A stretch of DNA of 64,000 nt from Pyxicephalus adspersus (GCF_032062135.1 NC_092866.1:24775734-24839733); one strand, 5' to 3'. Counted from the first letter of the stretch, positions 38,571 to 49,609 are shown. Notes: generated from the sequence alone by a model not told the origin. Program-made: numbers and translations.

Positions 38571-38873
38571 GTTGCTCAGAGAGAAGTGCTCTGGCCTTTG
38601 CAGTGCTAGGTCCCAGACTCGAATCTCAGCCAAGACATTATCTGCATGGAGTTTACAGGTTCTCCCTATGTCTTCGTGGGTTTTCTTCCGGGTACAAGTT
38701 GCTACCCCCCCCCCAAAAAAAAAATTGACCTTAGACTTTATTAAAGACAAATGACTGAGGTAGGGACATTAGATTGAGAGCCCCTTTGAGGGACAGCTAA
38801 TGACATGACTGTAGACTTTGTACAGTGCTGCATAATATAATGACGCTATATAAATACTGTGTAATAATAATAG
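38571..38873 (+). mobile_element. tRNA-headed SINE with L2-type LINE tail
   Basis: The head, GGGCAGCACAGTTGCTCAGA to GACTCGAATCTCAGCC, has the spacing of an RNA polymerase III A box (TTGCTCAGAGAGAAG) and B box (GACTCGAATCT), both diverged from a tRNA. The body contains CTGCATGGAGTTTACAGGTT and GTGGGTTTTCTTCCGGG. The tail, GTACAGTGCTGCATAATATA then GACGCTATATAAATACTG and a short AAT repeat, matches the LINE tail at 63130-63170. Short A and C runs interrupt it at 38705-38724. Confidence 0.85.
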
Positions 38874-39360
38874 TAGGTACCCAGAAGAATCTACATTGTG
38901 GTCACATACCACAAACAGCTCCTCAGGGATTCTTAAAGCAACTTAAATAAACTAGTTCCTGAAGTTATTCTTGGTCCTGGCCCTTCCTTCCTCTTGGCTT
39001 ACTATTGTTCTTTGCTTGATTACTGATCAGTAGTGAGGTACTAGTGGGATGGTATTAATCCAAGCAGGACTTTAGGTGGACCTTTTTACTAAGAGATAAT
39101 GTGAATTCTCATTTATGAGCTGGTTCTAAATATACAACTTACCTGGTTGACCTTTTAATTCTCTGTCTATAATTCCTTATTCACTGACTGAGTATGCAGC
39201 TCTGGTGTTTAGCTAATTGGCACACAGCTGAATGTATGGTTCAGGTGTTCTTTAGAATGAGTTTAGCAATGTCAGTTTACATAATCTCTCAGTGGAAGGT
39301 CTGCTCCTATGACCTAAAATAGCCATTTTATAAAAAAATAAACCTTATAAAATTTGCTAA
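38874..39360. other. non-coding stretch, no gene seen
   Basis: No recognisable feature. Confidence 0.5.
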
Positions 39361-39960
39361 GCCTAAAGCAGAACTAAAGTCCTAATTTCAAAATTCATGA
39401 TCAGGCACATGCCCAGCTTATTATAGGAACCTAGGACAACCGGGACTGAATGAGCGCCTATGCAAGCACCCTGGCCTGGTCCTTCAAGATGACCAAAGAG
39501 TGAAAGCAGGAAGATAATAAGGAAGGATATTGAAGACAACTTTTGTGACAGAACAGGGACAAGTCAGGCAGATAAGGTTATTTTATTGCATAGCCTGTCC
39601 CTAAAATTACAAAAACACCACTTACCTTTACTTCCGCCATGATTTGGTCCTCAGATGCCCTGAAATCCTCCTTCATCCCAGCGTGGAGGCCATCCTCTTC
39701 CTTCTTTTTCTTTTTTTTTTAGCTAGGTTCCCCGATCTTGCACTTTTCTCAATGCCTGAAAAAGCCTCTTTTGCTTATTCGCAAGATCGGCATGCACAGA
39801 AGGAGCAGTTCAAAGCATCCTGGGATACATGACGTAGGAGCTTTGTTCTCTGTTTCAATAAGTTCTACACAGTGCCATCTGTGGTTGTCACTTCAAGCAC
39901 CCTTCCTCTATTACAAAATCTCTTTGGTGTAAGGAGTCCACTCCTATCACAGACATTAAT
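39361..39960. repeat. candidate frog interspersed repeat, relative of 23370
   Basis: It opens CTAAAGCAGAACTAAAGTCC, comparable to CTAAAGCGGAAGTAAACCC at 23371. It carries CGATCTTGCAC at about 39731 and GCAAGATCGG at about 39781 as a small inverted pair. It is GC-richer than its neighbours. The right boundary is uncertain. Confidence 0.4.
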
Positions 39961-40854
39961 TTAAAGTTGATTAATGTACACCTAGCTTTGAGGGCCATAG
40001 TTGGCTTATTCTAATGAAAAGTTCAAGGAAGGCTTTAACAATCATTACATGTGTATAGTTCACTATTATTGCCAAGAAACCCAGCCTAAGGAATGATATA
40101 GCCATCACTGGAGCGCACGTATATATGGACAGGAAGAGGCTTCAATGAGGTTAGTGCACTGCAAAAATTGAAAGGCAAGTGTTTTATTTTAAAACAATGG
40201 CAATTATTGTGGAAAAAAAAAGAATGTTTTAGCATGCTAAATGTCATTCTGTAATTGCATGCATCTACTTAAAAAAAATCTTGCCTAAAATAAGCCTGGA
40301 TTGACACAGACCCTTTAGTGGGTGCTTGATCCACCTCTCTAGAGGCAATCACTTCCCAACTCTAGCTAGCTCCAGAGGTAATCGCTCTATACCCAAATAA
40401 ATGGGATAGCACAGGCTAATTAAATTGCAGATATTGATGACTAATTTGATATAATTCCTTCCTAAACGGAAGGTGTTCATCCACATCTGTTTCCTTACAT
40501 GTCTAATCAAAATCAACAATCAAACAGGGATCACTTTTTTAATGTAGGCTGTGATGGTACAGTCTAAGTTTTGACTACATTATCCAATCTGTACTATTAC
40601 TGTACAGTTTTTTTTATAAAATGAATAGGAAAGACAAATGTTTATGTTGTCTAATGTTTTTTTCTATCTTTTTTTAGAATTAACAATCTAGCTGCTTTTC
40701 CCAGGCATCCCATATACATCTTTTTAGTCCATTTTGTAGAGTTGGCGTGATTTATACCATTCACCACATACCCTTCTGGCAATAGAAAAGTTAAAAGTTC
40801 CTTCTTCTCCACTGAAATCTTCAACCATTTCAACCTCTTAATACAAGTGTTAGA

Positions 40855-41090
40855 ATATTCATGCCAGAAGGCCGATTACCCATTGCCTGTCCCTTTAATC
40901 CTTTTCTTTTAAATAACTAATGAGAAACATTTAAACTCATTACTCTTCCTGTGGGGGCCTGCAGGTCGGCTAATCTTATTATTTATGAAGTGATGTGCTC
41001 TGTGATAGTACTTAGTGCGTGTTAACAGATGCTATTATCTCAAGCTGAATCGAGAATGCAGGAGATATATGAGAATGTTATATGGTGATT
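40855..41090. other. candidate conserved non-coding element
   Basis: High-complexity sequence with GGCCGATTACCCATTGCC, CCCTTTAATCC, ATAACTAATGAG and GGTCGGCTAATC, free of simple repeats. Homeodomain-type words and sudden rise in complexity suggest a regulatory element. Inference only. Confidence 0.3.
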
Positions 41091-41639
41091 CCACAGCAGG
41101 CGTGTTATGTACGACGGGCTGAGTGTAGAGGACCACAGAGAGACAATAAAGCACGCCACGACACTAGCTCAAGAAGTGCCAGAAAGTCATGTTACAAGTC
41201 CATTTATAAATCCCAAGGGACAGTCACCATTAGGAAGAATTCATTTTTTATCCAGAAGGAAAGAACAGAAGCCTTTTTTTTTTCAGTGTTTTGCATTGTT
41301 TTCATATCGGGTTTCTGACTCATGTACTGCAAGAAAAAAAGTTTTAATATGGCAGTATAAAAAGATTTTAGGTTCGAGATGTGCTCCAATATGATTTATA
41401 TATTTTAGAGTAGAAAATATTGTAAAAACAATCACACTGTATAGTTATGACCCTTCCCTAGTTTTCATAAAAGTTTAAGTAAACCCATTACAATACTAAG
41501 CACATCAAACTAAATATAAGATATAAACTGTTCCTATCATTAACTTGTGCCTTGCTATTGCATTGCATTTTCTGGCTGAAAATTAAAATGTCCTGAAAAA
41601 TCTGACAAATTGTGTGTGCAAATGTAATTAAAATCACAA

Positions 41640-41850
41640 AAAAACAATAGTAATAGGTGGCCTTTGGATTTCCGAATTCTGGTACATTTCACTGAGTATT
41701 CCTAATTAACATAGCAATAGCCTCTTTAATGTGATTGCTGTGTTAATTAGGTCAGTCAATTGTAGCAGAATTAATTGAGCCATTTTACACCTATTTCCTT
41801 AGAAGCATAGTGACCCCAGCTCTTACTGGCCTCTCACAAGTACAGAATAC
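41640..41850. other. candidate regulatory element with TAATTA hairpin
   Basis: At 41701-41751 two 18-base arms, CCTAATTAACATAGCAAT and ATTGCTGTGTTAATTAGG, are inverted copies with one mismatch around a 15-base loop. Each arm holds a TAATTA core, and a third AATTAATTGAG site follows at 41770. The surrounding sequence is of high complexity. A homeodomain-bound conserved element or a small foldback repeat are the two readings. Confidence 0.4.
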
Positions 41851-42544
41851 TAAAGAAGTGGCAGAGTGAATGAAACTGCATCAGATTCTGCAAAATGATC
41901 ACTGTTGGTGTACTTGTCCTTGAAACAGAATACCACTGGCTTTGGCACCAACACTATAATGCCTTAAATAGATTGTAACAATACAATGCTGATTTATGCT
42001 TTTTTGAATGCTTCCTTTGTGGCAAAAAGCCAACAAAGAACTCATGAAATATTTGATTGATAGAAGGGTAATCCAAAGGCATCCTATCCATCAATACCTT
42101 TTGGTATAATGCAGATTGATACTTGTGTAATAAAAATAGAATGTGTTCTGTTGTAATATATCATATTCCTTTCAGTGACCAGTGGATTTAACAAGAGAAT
42201 TTAAACACTTTTGATTTTTAACACACTTGTACATTTGTGACATTTGTGTACATACCTGTTGTATTGTCCTGTAAGTCAGCTGCATGTGTTTTTGTGAATG
42301 AATACATTATTTTAGGGATGTTTTATTTGGACCTTAGGGATGTCTTATTTGCATCTTAAATGAAATATTGATATTCGGTATATATTAGATAAATTTGTAT
42401 TTATAAAATTATATTCAGTATTTAAAGTTTTACACATACATTTCTACAAGCAGAGAATTAGCACAATTTTCTAATTGGAACCAAGAGGTTGACGTGGTAG
42501 ATTTAACATGCATTGGGCTGTATGGGTAAAGCAAATGGATGGAT

Positions 42545-44187
42545 CTGTGTTTTTTGTTTTCTGTTTTTGCAAATAAATATAAGGCGAACCCAAAATATTT
42601 TTTTTTAAATATACTAAAAACAATCAAATCTGAGCATGTAGGACCCTTTAATGATGTCTCAGATTTGGTAATTGGTGATAAAGAAAAGATACATTTACTA
42701 AACACTTTTTTTAAGGAAATGGCAGAGCTTAAGTCCAAAATGCAAATAGCAATGGAACTGTCTTTAATGAGCCATAATTGTTCAAAATTGTTATGAGAAA
42801 CAGTTGGATAAAATTAAGGTTGATAAAGCACCAGGAACTGATGGATTACACCCACATGTCCTCAGAGAGCTGAGCTCCGTTATTTCAAAGCAATTGTTTT
42901 TAAATTTTTAGAGACTAGGCACTGGCATGGTACCAATGGATTGGTGTAAGGCTAATGTGGTACCTATCTATAAAAAGGGAGCAAAGACATTATCAAGTAA
43001 CTACACACCGATAAGTTTAACTTCTATAGTTGGAAGGATCTCAGAGAGTTTGCTAAAGAACCACATATAAGAGTTTCTGCTAGAAAATAATATTATAATT
43101 GATAGTCAGCATGGCTTCAAGAAAGACCAAAGTTGTCAAACAATTTTACTCTCCTTTCTATGAGGAAGTAAGTAAACAAGTAGACAGTGGAGTAGCAGTT
43201 GATGTAGCGTACTTGGACTTGGAAAAAGCATTTGGCAAAGTACTACACAGAGGGTTAATATGCAAGTTAGGGTTTATAGGTTTTAAATAGATAGAGAACT
43301 GGCGTAAAGAGGGCATCCAAAAAGTAGTGATTCATTATTCATACTCTGCTTGGTCTAAGGTTATTAGCGGTGTACCCCAGGGTTCAGTGTTGGGACTATT
43401 TAACATCTTTGATGTAATAAATTATAAAGAGTTTGGAATTAAATGTACAATTTTTATAATCTACAAGCAGACATGGATGTACAGGTTAATTGGGCATCCG
43501 AGTGGCAAATACCTATAATGTTAATAAATGTAAAGTTTTGCACTTGGAGGCTGACAACATGCATGCTTCATACTGTCTAGGGTGAATACATTTGGGAGAG
43601 ACAAAAATGTAAAGGGATCTGGGGGTTCTGGTAGATCATAGACTTAATAATAGCATGCAATGCCAAGCTGCAATGTCTAAAGCTTGCAAAGTACTTTCTT
43701 GTAATAAAAGAGGAATAGACTGCAGAGATGGAGACATAACACATATATAGAGAACTCGCTTTTCAATTATTCACTCAAAGATCATTACAAAGAACAAGAG
43801 GGCACTCTTTGTGTCTGGACAAAAATAAATTTAATTTCTGGATAAGGAAGAAATTCTTCACAGTAAGATCTGTGAAAATGTGGAATACTCTCTCTCTCTC
43901 AGAAAGTAGTACCAGCAGGTAGCTGTAGCTTTTCTAGAAGCACAGAATATTACTTGGATATTAGGTTTTCAAAGTAAGGGCATCAGAAACTGTTGATCCA
44001 GGGAACATCTGATTGCCTCACAGAATCAGGATGGAATTTTTTTCCCCCTGTTGGAGCAAATCTTTTTTTTTTTACCTTCCTCTGGATCAACTATGTCTAT
44101 AGGGTTTTTATCTGGGATGTGTTTATTTCCCCAGAGTTTAAAACTGATGGACTTGTGTCCTTTTCAACATAACTAACTACGTTATGT
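42545..44187 (+). mobile_element. CR1/L2-type LINE, longer 5'-truncated copy (copy B)
   Basis: The copy runs from the linker before the reverse transcriptase through the RT core and C-terminus to the 3' tail. The tail includes GTGTTTATTTCCCCAGAG and CTAACTACGTTATG. From about 43545 it aligns by eye with copy A. The endonuclease region is absent, so the copy is 5'-truncated, and several deletions and frameshifts are present. Confidence 0.88.
42560..44000 (+). pseudogene. CR1-type reverse transcriptase, decayed
   Basis: In order along the + strand: NPKYFFLNILKTIKSEHVGP and DKEKIHLLNTFF (linker), DKAPGTDGLHPHVLREL in shifted frame (about 42821), ANVVPIYKKGAKTLSSNY then PISLTS (about 42952), IIDSQHGFKKDQSCQT (about 43096), DVAYLDLEKAFGKVLHRGL (about 43201), VISGVPQGSVLG (about 43360) and a C-terminal VNKCKVLHLEADN block (about 43520). 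The first catalytic aspartate position lies in the YLDLEKAFG box. The YxDD box is missing: sequence jumps from KCTI to LQADMDVQVNWASEWQ, removing it. The product would be inactive. Confidence 0.85.
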
Positions 44188-44569
44188 CATGGGAGGCTTT
44201 TCATTTACTTGTTCCCCTGGAGATGCAGAGGAAAAGAGAAAAAGTGAATAGCTATTCCCCAATAGGTAGTCTTTTGTCACTGAAACAGGTTACTATCCTG
44301 AACTGTTTCCTCTTAATCTTTTGATAATGTACAAACTGTAAAATGTCAAATATTCTATTTTTTTCAATACCAATAGTCACAAGGACAAACAGAGAAGAGA
44401 AATGTCCCTAGCATGTATTAAGAGAGCAATAAAAATGTAAAGTTAAGTTTTGACCATTCTCTGCTTTTATACAAAAGGAAAGTGTGTGTGCGTGTGTGCA
44501 CATGGGTGAGAACATGGTCACTTGTAGTGTCCTGGAAGATAAAAACAGATTTTGGGCTTGTATGTTGGT

Positions 44570-44665
44570 GATTACATAGTAGGTCAGGTTGAAAAAAGAC
44601 ATAAGTCCATTAAATTCAACCACTAGGGAAATAAACATATCCCAGATATAAAACCCATGGACATA
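44570..44665 (-). repeat. CR1-type LINE 3' tail fragment, inverted
   Basis: Reverse complement of the common tail: ATTACATAGTAGGTCAGGTT, GACATAAGTCCATTAAATTC, CAACCACTAGGGAAATAAAC. It lies about 380 bases from copy B in the opposite orientation, so it is a separate insertion. Confidence 0.8.
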
Positions 44666-45778
44666 CCTTTATTTATTTCTATTGATTATATGTAATCTGC
44701 ATTAAAAAAGAGAACAATATGAAAACTGGAAGTACAGGTTTCATGGCACAGGGATGGTAAATGGAATTGTGACTTGTGTGCCATTAATAAACCAACCAAA
44801 TAATGCTGTTCTTTTTTGAAATATTGCGTTATTCTTATCTACTTTGGGTTACAATTTCCCTCAGTACTGTGACTGCTAATATTATACAATGCTTCCTCTA
44901 TTTACATAAAGATTAATTCTGCTTTTGGATGTTTGTTTCCTTCTGATCTAGAGAAGCTTGTCCAGGGTATTTTATGATGCTCCTTTTGAAGTCCATATCA
45001 GGCTTTGAAGCAGTTTATTTGTTGTTTAAGTGATACTGCCTTGAATATCTAAGTGGTTAATATTTCTAAAGGGTTTCTTTTTTCATACTAGCTCTTAGCA
45101 AGTTATATAATGGTGATAAACCCCGGTTTTGGCAAGTCTAACTATGTGTATCCTACCTTCATACCATCTTCTTTTTCCAAGCGATTTTCCAAGAAAAAGT
45201 TTAGTAAAAGGTTAATGGAGATGGAAATTAAAGGTTTTGAATGGAACTGAGTAGAGCAGTTGGTGCTGGCTTACTGGCCTGAATAGTAGTTGCCTCTCCA
45301 AGTGTTTGCAAATTCTGAATTATTTTGTTTTGCTTAGATAACAATTGTTTTTATGGTTAGCAACCTAAATATTTCATATCAGTATATTCTTGTTTTTGCT
45401 TATCATTTACAAACAGGAAGAAATCTGCACAGAAGGGAACAAGATACCAAGATAAAACGACGGTGTGGGGTTTGGTGTTGTTGCATTATTCTTTCTTCAT
45501 GAGATTCTTCTGCCCATTCTAACCTTTAGTTAAGTAGTGCAGCATCCTAAGGGTTTCTTCAGTCAATTCTTTTTTGATATATAGGCCAAGCAAAGATTGG
45601 TGGCACTGACTTTTTAGTGGCCATTGATTTTTATGGGGTTTTCATATTCTGCCCTTACCATACTATCGAAGCAAAGCAGAAACACTTGGAGAAACAGTCA
45701 GACCTATTTAACAATGCAGCTCAAGCTTCAGAAACCCAAAGCAACTAGTCATATTTTAATTTGTTAGGCTGGATATAC
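44666..45778. other. non-coding stretch, no gene seen
   Basis: AT-rich with no recognised feature. If the exon at 47111 is real, this and the sequence up to it would be its last intron. Confidence 0.5.
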
Positions 45779-45874
45779 CTACATCCATAGGGTTTTTTTT
45801 ATCTGAGATATGTTTATTTCCCTAGTGGTTGAACTTGATGAACTTTTTTCAACCTGACTAATTATGAAACTATG
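45779..45874 (+). repeat. CR1-type LINE 3' tail fragment
   Basis: Contains ATGTTTATTTCCCTAGTGG, TTGAACTTGATGAACTTT and AACCTGACTAATTATGAAAC in the order of the common tail at 25210-25290. Only the tail is present. Confidence 0.8.
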
Positions 45875-47084
45875 TAGTATATATTTCCTATTTTACCATA
45901 AGGTTTGATATAAAAGATATATATGGGGCAAGATTGAGCTTTCTATACTTTGTACTGTAAATAAGACCATGCTTTGCTTTTATATTTTATTTAAGGTTGT
46001 TTGAGAAACTGCTAATGAAGAGTAGGTCCAAAGGCAAAAACCCACCACTGATTATGTTTCTTACATGCCATAATAATTCAGTATTTCTCTTGTTTTTCAT
46101 AACTTTTGAAGGGTTTCATAAAGTATTATCAACTGATAGATTAAGACTACTGATATTAAAATGAGTTTGTTGTTAATCTTTTATCTCTTTATTCCTATGC
46201 ATTACTAAAATGTACTATTGGCTGTTTTGTAATAATTAAAGTAATTGTGGTATTAGCCGGAATTCTCTTTTAAAAAATGGAGTTATTGAAGATAGCAGTG
46301 CAATGCTTTTAACACCAGTACTCTTCTAAATTGATAAGCACTGGAAATGTAAAGTGTGTTACTAGTCTTTAACTGGTTATGTCTTTTCTATTTTGAGACT
46401 AAGTATTGAAATGTGCTTAATAGCTGAAAAGCTGTTATACTTTATAAGGTAATAAATCCTCATCACTAAGGAAGAGAATAATGGATACAATGATATATTT
46501 TAATTAAGTACAATGATTTTTAATGAAATGAAACACTAAAATAAAATTCATCTGTCTAGTTATGTGATACAAAATCCTATTTTATGTAAATGTGCATTCA
46601 AAGGTACAAACAATAAAATATGGTTTGTAAAATCAGGAAATTTTCATATACGTTTTAGGGGCCCTTTTTAATACAAAAAAACTGTCAGATAAAGGATGAA
46701 CACTTTTTTTCTGGTTGCCATCTTTATAATGCCACATTTATAAAAGGGCTATCATTTGAAATTTCATTCATTTGAATAGAGTACTAATTACAAACATAGT
46801 AGCCAGGGTGGTTCTGATCCCCATTGCATGGCATTGGTCACTATCAAGTGGCAATCAGACTTGATAAATGTGGCAATCACCATGTATAATACAGATCAAC
46901 TTTTCAAATGATAATTACTTTCATAAATAAGGCAAACAGAAAAATTTTGGTATTTGTATATAGATATACTTTTTTTCTGACAAACAAGCTGTTTACCATT
47001 TAGGTTTATATGTTTTGTTCAGATTATGTTTTTTATGAATACTATTAACAATGCACTGAATTTGCATATTCAGATAAATCTTAA
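45875..47084. other. AT-rich sequence, probable intron end
   Basis: No gene motif or repeat is recognised; strongly AT-rich, ending in the splice acceptor at 47085-47110. Confidence 0.5.
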
Positions 47085-47110
47085 TGTTTTATTTGTATTT
47101 ATTTTTCTAG
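47085..47110 (+). promoter_or_regulatory. predicted 3' splice acceptor
   Basis: A long pyrimidine-rich tract, TGTTTTATTTGTATTTATTT then TTCTAG, ends at 47110 directly before the terminal exon. It has the form of a strong vertebrate acceptor. Confidence 0.65.
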
Positions 47111-47261
47111 GTGCAAATGCAAATTAGCAAAGTCATTACCTGCGGATCAGAGGCCTCAGTGCTATCCATACTGGGAAGAAGATGATCCATCCTTTCCAAT
47201 GCCTTTTGACCTAACAAAAACATTGTCAGAATTAGAACATCTGATCAAAGAAATGGACTGA
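47111..47261 (+). CDS. predicted terminal coding exon of an unidentified gene
   Basis: After the acceptor AG, one base completes a split codon and 49 codons stay open to a TGA at 47259-47261. The peptide begins CKCKLAKSLPADQRPQ, continues with CYPYWEEDDPSFP and MPFDLTKTL, and ends SELEHLIKEMD. It has three cysteines near the start, an acidic and aromatic centre, and a helical-looking C-terminus. There are no upstream stops between the acceptor and the TGA, and local composition is GC-richer and less repetitive than its flanks, as expected of an exon. It matches no transposon family here. I do not recognise the protein. Its upstream exons were not found and may lie beyond the window. A chance open frame next to a good acceptor is the alternative. 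Confidence 0.6.
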
Positions 47262-47466
47262 TTAAAACTCTGGAATAATTTACAGATCTTTTATTTTAAC
47301 AACCAAGTAATGTATACTGTATAGTGAAACATAGTGTATGGTAAGTGTGAAGAGTGATACTCATATTTTGCTATACTTGAAAATTGTGGGAATTATTATC
47401 CATTCTTATATCTATTCGCTTATTTGGTTAACTACTATTTGTGTAAATATTTTTGCTCCCAACAAA

Positions 47467-47620
47467 GTGATTAATTTTCAGGGAATTGCTACTGAATCTG
47501 TAAAATCTGTCATTCACTGAAACATTCCCTGGTAGAAAATCAATTACTGCCAAAAATGTAGAATAATGGACATGTATGATTCGCCATTAGTAAATGTTTC
47601 AGTGAATGTCAGATTCACTG
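47467..47620. repeat. foldback element with two alternative hairpins
   Basis: Arm TCTGTCATTCACTGAAACATT (first bases at 47506) is mirrored by AATGTTTCAGTGAATGTCAG at 47593-47612. A second, overlapping hairpin pairs GTGATTAATTTTCAGGGAAT (47467) with ATTCCCTGGTAGAAAATCAA (47523). The two stems compete for the ACATTCCC region. Probably a small MITE. Confidence 0.65.
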
Positions 47621-47781
47621 CTTTATAATAGACCCTCAATGTATTAGGAACCCAAAAGGACCACATGCCAAGAAGATCATGCATTCAAAAGACCACATGC
47701 TATTGAAGCATGTTACCTTTTTTTTAATTGTAATTATTTTTCTTTGCCCACAGCATAAACTATTATGTTTATCCCCACATT

Positions 47782-48004
47782 GGCCCTGATTTAATAAAGC
47801 TCTCCAAGCCTGGAGAGAATACACTTTCATCAGTGAAGCTGGGTGATCCAGCAAACCTGGAATGGATCTGGTACAGGACTCAAAACTTTTGCTGGCTAAT
47901 AGCAAATCATTTTTAAAAATCCTTTTCATGTTTTCTGGATCACCCAGCTTAACTTTTGAAAGTGTATTCTCTCAAGCTTTGGAGAGCTTTAGTAAATAAG
48001 GGCC
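47782..48004. mobile_element. foldback MITE, 223 bp
   Basis: The termini are inverted: GGCCCTGATTTAATAAAGCT, CTCCAAGC, GAGAGAATACACTTTC on the left and GAAAGTGTATTCTCTC, GCTTTGGAGAGCTTTAGTAA, ATAAGGGCC on the right. The inner arms continue with GCTGGGTGATCCAG / CTGGATCACCCAGC. Because the arms match, both strands show a frame with the same peptide start (MKVYSL), which is a shadow effect and not a gene. Confidence 0.85.
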
Positions 48005-48790
48005 ATTGTCTCATGTTCTTACCTGCTTGCACGAGTGAATTCTATTTTCTTGTTTCTAAGTTGACCTTCATGCCACCATCACTTGTGCTTGAATGTGGAA
48101 AGCAAAACAGTTTTAATTTACATTTTTGCAAAATTCAATTCACGTTTTTAGAAGAAAGCTGACAAACCATAAAGGAGAGGACCAGTCCAAGTAAGGCCAT
48201 ATATTGAAACACCCATTAAATCTCTTCAGAGGGAAACAAGGCAGACATTTTGTTTATTTTGTGCAATGCCCCTGATGTGCATCTTACATAGAAGCAAAGT
48301 ATGGTTGTCCAGAATCTTCCACCCCCCACCCCCATAGTTCACAATCAAAAATTGGGGACAAGCTATTTCTAGAAGGAATAAAGGATAAAGACAATAGCTA
48401 AGAGGCATATAATATATTTTTTTAAATGCAGATAGTCACAATTCATGTCTGTCCTTGCTCACACCTATAAGAAAAAGTACGAGCTGAAATATTTGTTAAG
48501 TTATGTACTAGTATCAAGTAAAAATCTTAGAAACTGAATAAAATGGAAGTTTTTATGGTCAGGACTGATAGTACATACCCCTTTAATATAGCATAGAATT
48601 TTAAATTTCTTAATGACTTTCAATACAAATAATTTAAAATGAATTAAGAAGCTGCAGTAAAAGAAGAGACAGGTGCATTATACATTAGCTGCAAAGAGTC
48701 TTGTTACTCTGATCTGCATTCTTCGAATCTTCATGTGTGGCTTCACACACTAATGTAAAAGTTTAATAAAAAAAACCTGTTTGTGTTTTG

Positions 48791-49600
48791 TTACTGTGTA
48801 AAATATCTTGTTTTGCTTGACATATTGTGATAAGACTAGATAGGAAAAGACAAAAATTTAGAAAAAAGTGTTTGGTTCCATTTTCAGGCTTAACAATATG
48901 CAGTATGTCTATCAACCTGTCTGTATTTATGCTTTTGAATACGTTCTTTTCCTTTTGACTGACAACCATTTGTCCCACACATCATGGTAATTAAAGGGTT
49001 AAAACAAACTAATGTCTTTTTTATGTAATTGCAAGCTAAGGACTTCAAAACAGAAGTAATCAGGGGGACTGTAAATTTGCCTGATGACTTCTACAGGTGT
49101 CAGAAGTAGTATCCATCCTGTCCCTCATCTCTAGGCAACCTCCTACTGCCATTCCCAGGGTGACAATAACTCGTATCAGGATGGCAAATGGTGAACCCTT
49201 CTCTTTTTAGGGAAAATGTAGGGGAGATATATAGGGGTCTAGTACATTCCAGATGCATCTTGTGAACTTTTAGAAAAATAGAAATTATGTTTAAAAAGAA
49301 TTACATTTGAAAAAAAAAACAGCAAGAAAATTTATTGATGCCCTACTTTTATCTACATGTATATAATACATTCACCTACAATACACATGTATCAAGAATA
49401 ACTGCATTTGTTGTGTTCATGCACACATGCGTTGTAGGTTTGTTTTTTTAGTATGTGGATATTGTGGGGGGCTCCTAACCCTGATGTGTGCCATTGGAAA
49501 TAGAGAAGTATTCGGACATTCTATTCACTCTGAGACAGTGGGGAAAGAATACATCTATCTAATTCAGTACTGCATGTTGTTTTCAGTCTTATGTATTCCA
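48791..49600. other. non-coding stretch, no gene seen
   Basis: AT-rich, no recognised feature. Confidence 0.5.
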
Positions 49601-49609
49601 CCGTCTTCT

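Larger units (their letters stand above)
47262..48790 (+). other. presumed 3' UTR region with possible poly(A) signals
   Basis: If the exon is real, its 3' UTR starts here. AATAAA occurs at 47793-47798 (inside a MITE), 48377-48382, 48537-48542 and 48765-48770. The last is followed at once by a TG/T-rich stretch (TGTTTGTGTTTTGTTACTGTG split over 48778-48798), the arrangement expected of a working cleavage site. Two foldback elements lie in the first 750 bases. Confidence 0.35.

Noticed and set aside
38571..38650. Possible functional tRNA gene from the B-box-like GACTCGAATCT
   Set aside because: No cloverleaf closes, boxes are diverged, and the sequence continues into a SINE body and LINE-type tail.
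41701..41751. A microRNA precursor
   Set aside because: The stem is only 18 base pairs with no extension beyond the arms, too short for a typical precursor; kept instead as a palindromic regulatory candidate.
47636..48162. Matching peptides (MKVYSL...WRALxN) on opposite strands, which first suggested a duplicated gene
   Set aside because: They are the two inverted arms of a foldback MITE read on each strand.
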